A stretch of 64,000 nucleotides of DNA from Owenia fusiformis. Lineage: Eukaryota > Annelida > Polychaeta > Sabellida > Oweniidae. Below, in pieces: positions 24,201 through 36,200 of this stretch. The position numbers were made by a program, and so were the translations under genes. Each line of letters opens with the position of its first letter. Position 1 is the first letter of the stretch. Below the pieces are notes generated by a model that was not told the origin of the DNA, did no database searches, and was given only the letters and a program-made list of their open reading frames with translations. The stretch is taken from contig CAIIXF020000002.1 in assembly GCA_903813345.2 (NCBI GenBank), forward strand, positions 6,813,772-6,877,771, in the 5' to 3' direction.

Positions 24201-27200
24201 AATAATAAAACAACAAAACCTAAACACAACCCATTGTTGATGAAACAAAATACAATTTTACACAAAACAATCAAAACACAATCAGGCACAACCAAACTGG
24301 AATACCAAAACACCCAACCAACACTCTCCGAAAACAACACCAATCACGCAACACAATCTGACACAACCAGATACTTCATCCTACTGGGCACAACCCGCTA
24401 CCCGACCAGCACAACACAATCACAACATAACACAACCACTTTGAAATTAACATTACTTAATAAAACACAACCCGATACCAAACCTACACAACACAACCAG
24501 GCTCAACCAAACAAACAACCACCAAAACACAATCGACTATCAAACTAACACAATCGAGCACAACCAAACAACAAACCAACACAATACAACATAGCCAACG
24601 AGATCAATTTGAAATCAACCTATTGTTGAATCATCACAACACAACCTGACACCAACCACCGCAACAAAGTCAGTCACAACCCAATACTGAATCAATTATA
24701 CTACACTATTAAATACAATCAGGCACAATCTGCAAACACAACCAAACTATGATACCAATTTACTTAGTACCCAACTAACTGTCTCCAACTGGAAACAATC
24801 CCAAAACAAAACAAAATCGGGGACAACTCATCCCCCCTCCCCCTCCCCCTCATTAGGCTGCTGATGAAGAACATATCATGGACCACCAACTATGAGTTCG
24901 AAACATCTTGGGCCCTTACTGTGACTCACAAGTAAGGGAGAAGATCCACTACTGGATCGGGATGTCCGGCCTTTCTCTACAAAAATGACAATAGGAGTGA
25001 CACCACCAATGTCACCATCCTAGGATCAACTAAATATACTCTACCTGTCACATAATCACTGACGGTGGTTCGGGGAAACTTAGACACTAGACTATGTCTC
25101 CCAGGTCCCCTAAACGAGGCCGCTCACCATTTAACACAGATTGCATGACTTATGCGTGTTCACAACGGGTGATGTCTCAAGACATGGTCTAAGTCACCAC
25201 TCCCAAAATTATACTGGTACCTATTTTTGTAACATTTTTACATTGTACATCCTTAGATTAATTGTTAATATCATTTTTATATACCTACATGTAACATAAT
25301 ATAAGTGTTTTCTTTTATATGTAGTCTAGTTGTCATTTTAATGATTTCTGTTAAACCGCAACATATACCCACTAGGGTGTCTAGCGGCTTGTTTTTATAG
25401 TGTATATTATATAAGAATTATGAAATAAATAATTGAATTGAATTGAAATTGAATTGAATTAATTGATTGTTGTAAAGGAGATTTGCATGATATATTCATT
25501 ATCTCATCGAACGAAGTTAGTTGGGATAGACGTAGAAGACGCCCCTTCATTTGTCCGTCCGTCCCCCATTTGTCCATCCGTGCGTTTGATTGTCCGGGCG
25601 ATAACTCAAATAACCGGCGTTGACGGATTCAAATTTTATAAGCTTATGTCTTATGGGTATGGAACCTCTTCTAAAGATGGTATATTCAATCTGGCCGCTC
25701 ATTTCAAAATGACCATTTTTGTAAAAATGTAATCTTTGAGAACTCAAACACCAATCAATGGATTTGGTTCAAATTTTATATGTTGACAAATATCAATTTC
25801 CAAGATGGCCGCTGAATTTAAAAATGGCAACCATTTTTAAAATATGTGCTTTTTGATAACTAAAATACCATTTATGGTCCAAAATAATGGATTTTGGACC
25901 AACATTTATAGGCTGATATCTTATTGGCAAAGAACCTCTGCTCTTTTTCAATATGAATATACATTTCCAAGCTCCTATCATTTGAAGAAATAGTTTAGGC
26001 ACGTTTTCTTAAGTGTAGCTTAACCTCCTTATACGATCTTTTTGTTTTATAATCATCTTTTATTCATTTTCAGTACCTTGAACTACGATTTAACAAGTCG
26101 ATACGAATCATAGCTGTGATTCTATATTCATTTCAAATTGTAAGTACCGTAAGTTTACGAAATTGTTTTCAAGTTGTTACAACCCTAATAAAATACAAGT
26201 AATAAAAACAGTTTGAAATGTCCATTCATCTTCAGGCTATATCACAGGGAAATATTAAAATTAATCTACTAGAACTGAGGAATAGACTAAGTCAACTTTG
26301 TACCACACCTGCCACGTTGTGTAACCCGAATCAGCCACCTGGTGGTGAAAACCATACCTACGTACTTGCATCTGGATTATTCCCTCTACAGTCTGTATTT
26401 ACCATGATTATAACTAAATAATAAATTATTACACTTTTAATCATATTTGATTGCAGCTGGTCTTCATCTCCATAAGTCTCTATGCATCATCGATAACACT
26501 AACACAAGGTATTCACTTATCGCTACAAAAACGGATATTTTTACATCGTATGATTGTATCAAGGGCGTTACAATACCCGGGCATTTATCGGTTCGTGCAG
26601 TACTTGTTTGTGATAGCGCTCTCTGTAGGTCACTGTGCTTAATAGCCTACAGTAATACGGGGTAGGATATCGGGAATTTGGTCAGTTTCTATCCGTCGAT
26701 TACGCTATGAATTGAAGCAAGTGTGACCACTTTATCCACTTAAACAATTTGATAATTGATTAAATCTTTAAACAAAATCGATAAACACGTTATACACTTC
26801 CTATCTCCTTAGAAATTAGCATGTATTTATGGATTGTGTTTTCGAACAAGGCTAGACCCAGACCAATAGGGAAATCCTTATGCTAATTAGTATGACGTCA
26901 TATTTTTCCTGGGGAATCCTAGATTCCAAAGCCTCAGTCTGTTATTGTGTCAAATGTAAACGCTCTTTTGCAGACAGAAAATTGACAGATTAGCTTTTAA
27001 CTTTCAGCTTTGGTGTTTAAATATTCTATATTTCTACCGGACTTCTTGCTGAATATCATATAATGTTAACCATTACCCGATTGATCATTCTGAAATTTTG
27101 ATTGTGATTCATGATTGATTGGTAAGAAAAATAATTCCTATTGTTTTCCAGCGAAGTCAAAATGTTACAGCAAGAGTTATAATGTCGAGTTTGCATCATG

Positions 27201-30200
27201 TTAAATTCTGCAACGCCCCCCCCCCTCATGATACTTACTTTACCCCCGACCTTTACCCCCTTACTGATTCGTAAGTGAGGTATGCCCGGAGGTATGTTTG
27301 GTTGGGGCCCGGGGGTTGGGGGTTCGTGCCACAGTTATAGACCAGTCTTACTTCAAATGTCCAATCCAATCTTGACCCCCAGAGGTACCTGGTGGGACAG
27401 TTATCTTCTCCCAAGCCCTCTGGAAATTCCGGTAATTGGCTATAGAGACTCGAGTAAGTGGGAAGTAGAATAAAGAATGGACGGGGCCAGGGGATTGGTG
27501 CCCTACCAGCCCCACCAATTCACAAGCATACACATAAGAGACAAACACACCCAGGCTCCAGGCCGCGGATGGAAATATAAAACTATTTAAGGCACAAACT
27601 GGAGTTTAATAGACCGATATGTAGTGTCTGCCATGTATTGAAGGTAAAAAAATCTGCATTATTAATGTTACTTCTATCAATAAATGGATTGTGCAATGGA
27701 AAAGCATTGGCACAATCAAAAATGTGCATATCAATCGTGAATATCCTCGGTTCAAAGCTTATTTCCAACAGAATCGTGTCAAAATATGTGTCTGAGTAAC
27801 AGTTATGCATTATAAGATCGCAAACTCTTACCAATTATCAGCCGAATGGCTCATTTTCAACAAATGTCCTTAAGACAACAGCCCTGGGTCCCCCCTGGGT
27901 CGCGCCTGAGACCAAAAGCTATTTCAAATAGCCCTCCCCTAAATAATATTGGATAATCACATTTATGCGTGCGCGCGCAGCTCATCCACTGAACGAAACG
28001 CCACTTTCCGCAGAAATCACCGGGTATTGATTTTCCCTTGATTGTATAAGGACTTTTGACCATATGTCACAATCTGTGATTTGAAGGCAATTATTGTTAA
28101 TTATAATTTTTTTTATTAAAATCTATTTTTCCTTTCCACGAAGTGTTTCTAGTATATTTACTTTCATTTCATGCCACCCATCCGCATAATGTTGCACAGC
28201 TTTTTTGTCGGCAAAAATTCTGACTTGTGTTATGGCACATTTAAACTAACATCCATGGTGCAACTCCACAAGACGTTTCAGATGACTAGCTCTAATAAAT
28301 GCAGATTTATGAGTGTAATTACAAGATGTGTAGTCTATTCCTTTACAGGTACACCTGGATTTTACACAACCTTTTGTAACAAAATTTGGGAAAAGTGATA
28401 TAATGATTATATCAATGACAACTAAATCATTTTGTGACTGACTGACCGTACTTTTTTCCCTGAAAGCACATAAGCAAAAATCTTTAGTATTTACAAAGTT
28501 ATGTTACAAAATGTATGTGGCATTTTTGTGTAGAATCCAAGTGTGCCTGCAAAGGGATGAGCAATATGCTGAGCAAATCTTGTAACGCTCATTAATTTTG
28601 ACCAACTCGAGCTACACATCTAAAGTTTCTTGAGTTACTTTAAATTGCATCATGTCTACTTTAAATGTGTCAAAGAACAAGTCTATATGTTAATTGACAA
28701 ACAAGTTATGTAACGAAAGGTGGGTGGCATTTTTGTGTTACCCTGTACAATTAGACAAACAGAGTATCTTATTGATTTCTAGAGGCTAGGTATAGCAGAG
28801 TGCTTTCCTAACCTTTACTTTCAAATTATTTGATTTGAATTGCTGAATTCACACAATTCCACATTCTAATTTATATGGGCTTCTTTATTTAGTAAGTGAA
28901 ATACCACTCTGGGGTACCATTGTATTGAATGGTGTTGTGTGTATGCTGTATACAACAGTTGTAAGTAATAACAAAACAAAATAACTAAACTAGGTTATAA
29001 TTATTAGGTATCATTTATTTGAATAATAAAAAGGAGGTTTGTGTACATTTTAACCCATCGTACCATAATTCTCCCTAAAACCCATTATTACCACCTTGCA
29101 GGGCCTGTTCTAGGGGTTTTAGTACTAGTTGAGAAGGCATTTAAATTGCCATTGCACAAAATTTGTCCAATATTTCGGCTATATTGGCGTGAGCAATATT
29201 GTGTCGGGCGTTAATGACTTTAGTCGGGCAATAATGGCATTATCCGCCCAGCTATGTTTCCCGGGAAAAGTGATATCGTTCAGTGCGTAAGATTTTCTAT
29301 TTCAAATTTGTAATTTCAGCCCTGGGCATTAACGGTGGTAATAATAGTAATAACGTCATTTCTGCGGGCAAAATAGTGAAATATTGGAGCTTGGGCCTGC
29401 GGCCCTTGGTCCAATATTTCACTTTATTATGCACCTCATTAAAATACTCAAATCTGATTGGTTCTTAGTTGCTTGTAATTTGGCAATACTCTGCTCTTTT
29501 CTGAAAACTGCCGGATATTTTTTTAATATCTGACCCTTTCGAGAAAAAGGGTCGGATATTTTTTTCAATGTTTTTGCAACATTCCCACTTCAGAGTTTTA
29601 TTTCTTAATAACTGGAGTACTACTTAAAACTTACATCTGAAACTGGCGGAAAATAGAAGAAAAAATGCACTTAATCAATCACGATTACCCTTATCATTCA
29701 AAAGTTACATATAATTCTGCAAGAACGTCTCGAATAAATAAAAATTAAATTCCCCGGGGCAAATATTTTCGTCCAATGTAGCCTGGCCGGAAGTCGTCTG
29801 AGTTTTGAAAGAAAAAAGAAATAGAAATCTAAATGTCAACTAAAAGACAGTTTAAGACTGTAAATGAGGATGAAATACAAGTTATTTTAGATTCAAGGGA
29901 ATCTGCAAACACAAAGAAACAGATCGCTAAAGCCGAAAGAGCATTTAACGACTTTCTGAGTCAAAACAATGTAAGAGAAGATTTCGAAAATTTAGAGAGG
30001 GAAGACATATGTGAAAATTTGATTGAATTCTTCAGTGGTATCAGAAAGGGTGATGAGAAATACAAAACAAATTCCCTGGTATCATTCAAGTATGGCATAA
30101 CAAAGTATTTAGCAGCAAATTCAGATATTGACCTAAAGAACGATGCAGCATTCCTTCGATTTCGACAAATTTTTGATGCTTTACTGTGTCAAAACAAGAA

Positions 30201-33200
30201 GGATGGATATGGTAAGTGAAGTCTTATGTAACATGAGAATATTGAATAGGTGTACATATAATTTATACTTTTGTCAAAGCTAAGCTAATTTCATTTTTGT
30301 TTACGTGTCCGATTCCTTTATTTTCAGGTTCCACAGATCACAAGGAGCCAATTGAGGAAGAAGATATTCAGAAGTTATATGGAGGCACGACTTAAGTATT
30401 TGACACTCTAGCACCAGTTGGTTTACAGAATAAGGTATTTTTCGAAATCATGCTGTATCTCTGTCGCCGCGGCAGAGAAAATCTACGAGAGATGACAAAA
30501 GATACATTTAAAATTGCAAAAGATGGCTCTGGACGTGAATATATCTATCAATACAAGGATGAAATGGACAAAAATCATCGTAAGTCTTCTGATGAAAATT
30601 CACAGGGACGTATATATGAAACATGTACCGTACACTGTCCTGTAGCTTCATACAAGAAATATGTGTCGAAACTCAATCCAGATTGTGAGTGGCTGTGGCA
30701 AAGACCACTCAACTCATTTGTTGAGGATGATATCTGGTACTGCAATTCCCCTCTTGGGATGAAATCACTGAGCAAGAAAACGAAAGAAATATCTGCAATG
30801 GGAAAGTTAAGTAAAACATACACAAATCATTGTATAAGAGCTACATGTATTACAATGCTAGATTCCCTTGGATATGAAGCAAGACATATTAAAGCCATAA
30901 GTGGCCACAAGTCCACTACAAGTATCGAGAACTATTCTACAAATGTCACTGTAAACAAGAAGCGTAAAATATCCGACACTTTAAGAACAGTATTACAGGG
31001 ACCATTACTAGCACTGCCATCAAGCTCTAGCACACTGCCAGGACAATTACAACTCCCATCTTGCTCTTATAGTACTGATAGTACACAACTACCGTCTAGC
31101 TCTAGTAGTACTAGTGATATACTTGCTACAACACCATTACAACTCATCGATAGGGATGATGTAGGTGACTTTGGTATAATGGAGGACTTGTGGAATACAC
31201 CCATTATGACAAGTGACAGTGCTGAAACTGCATCTAAATCCAACAGTAACAACACTCAAATCCAACAGTCTGTTACTCTGTCACCAGTCTATGGTGGAAG
31301 TAGTGTTATCAAAAACTTTCATTTCTCTAACTGTAGTGTCAACTTTTACACTAAGTGACATTATGATTATTGAACATTGACTGCTTTTTAAAGCATCTCA
31401 TATGTGTTTGACCAGTTTCCCCAATGGTCTGTTATTCAACCATTGTAAAATGTTGCTGTTAACTTATGTATTAATCTGTATATTCAGGTTTCTGGAATTA
31501 ATGAATTCCTTGTAATAAATGTACTATTGTTGATAAAACATGAGTATTTCCTTCTTATTACTAGTTTATTTGTTTTAAGACAGCTTATACATATCTCTTT
31601 GTATTTTAAGTACTCCACTTAACTTTGATTGGGAGGTGCATAATAAAACAAATACTGGATGATCAGGAGTTGGATATGGCCAGAATACCTATCTTTGAAA
31701 AAATATTGGGCTCGGCTCCCGCCTCGCCCAATATTTTTTCTCGAATAGGTATTCTGCCATATCCAGCTCCTGATCATCCAGTATTTGTTTATTATTATGC
31801 ACCTCATTAAAATACTCAAATCTGATTGGTTCTTAGTTGCTTGTAATTTACATTATGACAAGTGACAGTGCTGAAACTGCATCTAAATCCAACAGTAACA
31901 ACACTCAAATCCAACAGTCTGTTACTCTGTCACCAGTCTATGGTGGAAGTAGTGTTATCAAAAACTTTCATTTCTCTAACTGTAGTGTCAACTTTTACAC
32001 TAAGTGACATTATGATTATTGAACATTGACTGCTTTTTAAAGCATCTCATATGTGTTTGACCAGTTTCCCCAATGGTCTGTTATTCAACCATTGTAAAAT
32101 GTTGCTGTTAACTTATGTATTAATCTGTATATTCAGGTTTCTGGAATTAATGAATTCCTTGTAATAAATGTACTATTGTTGATAAAACATGAGTATTTCC
32201 TTCTTATTACTAGTTTATTTGTTTTAAGACAGCTTATACATATCTCTTTGTATTTTAAGTACTCCACTTAACTTTGATTGGGAGGTGCATAATAAAACAA
32301 ATACTGGATGATCAGGAGCTGGATATGGCCAGAATACCTATCCTTGAAAAAATATTGGGCTCGGCTGCCGCCTCGCCCAATATTTTTTCTCGAATAGGTA
32401 TTCTGCCATATCCAGCTCCTGATCATCCAGTATTTGTTTAATATTGCCCTTTGAAATGACGTTCTTGACATGCTATTGATACTGCTAGAATTGATACAAG
32501 AAGTCCTTCATTGAAAAAACTAGTCCATAATTTTATCATTTGTTTGAGGAATAGTCTGATATTTCATTTAAGGTAAATCTATTATTATTAGCTCGATAAT
32601 AATTGATGGTGCCTGTATGTAAAAACAATACTAAGGGTATTAAAATCAGAGGCGTTTAACGAGAACCTATTACGACATACTCATCGTGATACTATGGCAT
32701 AACGACAAAGCAGCGTGGTAACTGGCAAAATTAACTCTATGGTACATGTACTTAATATAAGGCGAATACATGGAGATTCTTCAAAATGTCATGCATTGTG
32801 TAACAGTTTCATGGACATCGGATTATCTTTTAACTGATATATCATCCATATATAGTTGCTAGGATTCTCAAGATGGACTTAATATTAATGTGTACTCTTT
32901 TTGGCCCACTCTGTAAAATCATTTAATACATTTAAAAATATGTCGATATTGTAAATACCTAATGCAACGTGATCGGCTAAAAGAATTCATTGTTCAACAA
33001 TACTACACAGATACTTTTGTAGGGAGGTATAAAAGGCGTACTCTGGGCCGATACATTACAAATTGGTCTCATGCTTTCTGGATGTCTTGCAATTATCATC
33101 AAAGGATCGATTTCCATTGGAGGTCTCGATAAAGCATTTGAAATATCAGATATTCATGGTAGAATAGAATTTGACGAGTAAGTAAAAGCATCCATGGTGG

Positions 33201-36200
33201 ACCATGAATAATGAGTACGACTTTTTATCCAAACTCTTTGTATTTTCCTCAAGTATTACATAATAGGTATTGTGCCCCGCTAGATTTTTTAGATATTAAA
33301 GCCGTGTACCAATTACCATAGTTCCGTAATCCGTACTAAGTTTACCTAGAAGTCAAATACCCAAATATTCTCCCCAGATACTAAATAGTTTCGATTCACT
33401 TTCAAAACTGTTATTTTCATAAAACTGCAAACTGATCATTACCTTCAATAACTTCTTCCATTGAATGTCATTGCAGGTTGAATCCAGATCCTAGAACCCG
33501 CCATAGTTTATGGGGAATGATGTTTGGGATTGGTTTATTATACACTGCTATGTTTTCAAGCAGTCAGCATTTCGTTCAAAGATACCTTACTTTAGATACC
33601 AAAAGAAAAGCCCAGAGGTAGGTACCCGGTCTATTTATTTTACATATTTACGGTTGTATGACGTCCAGACTTATTATGAGTAAGAGTTTTTTAGTTTTAG
33701 ACTGCAATTAAAAATGGCCAAAGGTCTAACCTTAACGCATCAAGTAATTTGATTGGTTCCTTAAAGTATCTTTGGCCATCTTTGTGATGTAAACATCTAT
33801 CGTTGAGTTGCGTCCCGGTGCTCTCCCCTTTTAATATAATGCATCTTGTGACTCGGATTTATAGAGTTTAAGCTTTCATATGAAATCGAAACGAAAACGT
33901 ATAACGTATCAATTATCCATATACAGTACATTGCATGTAATATTTCCGTTTGAATTACCCTACCGTTCAGCTTCTGTGTTTGTGCTTAGACGGCACCATA
34001 GTTTGACGTTCCAACTACAAAGCTCTGAAGCTGATTGAGTTTGGAGCAGCCTAGAGCGCTTGAAGCGCATGTAAATTTATATGCGCGCCTTACATATTCT
34101 TATATTGATTCATGTTCCTTCCGTTAACGGGCACGTTATTGAAGAACTCGCTATTGCTTTTGAGTATTACGTGTTACACATACTACACATATTCACACTA
34201 CCCTACCTCGATAGCGCATGCGCGAATTTTTTGGCTTTCAATCAGGTCGCTTTTGAGTATATCGACTGCTTAGTGAAAAGGTTAATACGTTTGGTGCTCG
34301 GAGTGAGTCAATATTGCTATTCGCTGAACTTCAGTGGTGCAATAGTGAAGTCCATGTTCCAAGTTATATGATAGTTGAAGAAATAATGTAAATAATATCG
34401 TTTTAAATTTTAAAATATTTGATATGTCATAGTACACGGTACACAGCTGCAAAAGTTGATCAATACAGGGTACAAGGAATGTAAATTGTTCAATAGTACA
34501 GGGAGCGAGAAAGTAAGCTGATTATACAGACATACTATGTCCCGATCTCATGTATATTTACGTTGCAAACAGTGAAAATAATACTAAAAAGGCCGCCTGT
34601 TGATGCTTTGAGGTGTCATCAATTGTTATTTAATCCAAATAAAGTAAACATTATTTAGTAGATTTAGACACGGGCTTTCAGGTCGTAAATGCATTTTAGT
34701 CATTAAATTAACAAGAACGCTAGATTATACGTGTTACTAGGGTATCAAATTGAAATAAAATAACGAAATTAAATATAAACACGTAAGTGATAAATGACTA
34801 TTGGCTATCAGGATTAATGACTATCCGCTATTCAGAATAATTAAAATTGCGTGAACTACATGTAAAGAATCTTTCTATATAACCCCTTGAATGGTCTAAT
34901 TCACTACCGTTCTAAAAAACCGATCAGTTAGTTTGTTCAAAATACCATCATGCCACGACATTTTGTTCTTCACGATTTGCTGTAGAGGTGATATGACGTC
35001 GTATTTCTCTATTATTGTAAAAAGAAACTAATACCAGATCGATGTAGTTTTATATGACGTGTTGAATGTCAGATGTTTTTGGATGGTATCTGCTCCAGTG
35101 ATTTTGCATTTAATCATGAAACGCTCATCACAAGACACCTCGAAACAAACATTATCCTCCTTGTGACAAGAGGAAAAATGTTTCACAATATGTTATGCCT
35201 TACGGCAAAGTAAAGATACATTTCTGGGACGACTATTTTGCATCTTAAGATTTTAGAAAAACAATTAATTCACAAAAGTACAGTTGAATAACATACTGGA
35301 AAACGTATCCACATATAACACGAAGACAAGCAGTTTAAAAACTTTAAATAACAGTTAACTGGGGTTTTGTTACATATCAATGTAACATTTTCGAAGGGAA
35401 ACTTACATGCTCCCTGTACGTTGACAGATTTACTGAAATGTATCGTGTATTGCATTAAGTTTTGCTTCACTGCGCCCACTATTATCTATCTTTGCCTATA
35501 GTGGTTTTTTGCCAACAATATTCTACAAACTGCTTGATGAATCAATTCTATGTCTGGTAGAACACTAAAAATAAATGTAAAATGTATTTTACGTTCAGAA
35601 ATATGGAATTAAACCCACGCCCTCCATTTGCAACTTAGCTGTACCCTGTTTCCCTTTTAAACGTGGTCACGTGGTAGGGTAGTGTGATATTTCAGTTGGC
35701 TTTTTATAGTGTCATACTTTCTTTGTATATAAAAAGTCACGTGCATTTTCTTTTGTAGAGTGCTTTATATCAACATGGCCTTGTATGTTGTATGTGTATG
35801 CATCATTTGCATGATAGGAGTAGTGATGTTTGCAACATATGCTACCTGTGATCCAAAAAAACTCGGTCTTGTAAAGCAATCAGATCAGGTATAGAAACAC
35901 AATTCATTGGACCATACCAATATGTCAAGGTACTGATGCACATGCTATTGATGAAAACTCTATGTTAAAAGAGCGAACGCAGCAATTTAAAGATATGAGG
36001 AAATGCTCAACTTATCAAATACAAAAATCATTGCTATTATGGTTGAAAATGTGTGTAATAATTTACAAAATGTGACATAGACTGTTGCATTTCTCTGACA
36101 ACTCGATCAGGGGTTTGTGACGAATTCAAATGTCAATGAATTCAGAAATATAAAAGATATGTGCCTGAAATCCATGTCAGTTATTCCTACTCATGTTCCT

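Larger units (their letters stand above)
14173..25208. mobile_element. 11-kb inverted array of a 3.05-kb hammerhead-bearing repeat
   Basis: The insertion consists of two arrays of one repeat joined head to head near 18844. The left array is on the minus strand: a full unit at 14173-17224 and a 5'-truncated one at 17225-18845. The right array is on the plus strand: a 3' piece at 18844-19085, then full units at 19086-22152 and 22153-25208. In sense orientation each unit has a leader, a TATA box, about 1.2 kb of AC-rich internal repeats, a hammerhead-like fold and the 3' end CACTCCCAAAA, which faces outward at both ends of the insertion. No reverse transcriptase was found, so it is non-autonomous. 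The architecture recalls Penelope-like elements and retrozymes; a satellite or assembly artefact is the alternative. Confidence 0.7.
22153..25208 (+). repeat. repeat unit 4 (plus, full length)
   Basis: Full-length unit of 3,056 bp ending CACTCCCAAAA against the duplicated flank at 25209. The TATA is at 23353-23361 and the hammerhead at 24855-24972. Near-identity with unit 3 indicates recent common origin or templated duplication. Confidence 0.8.

Noticed and set aside
28327-28400. Possible missing SLC5 exon after CTTTACAG at 28347
   Set aside because: None of the three frames gives the expected tryptophan/glycine-rich helix, and no suitable donor in phase 0 follows.
34081-34371. 96-codon frame in SLC5 intron 5
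   Set aside because: No recognisable motif, no splice signals in the right phase and no repeat or gene context. Treated as chance.
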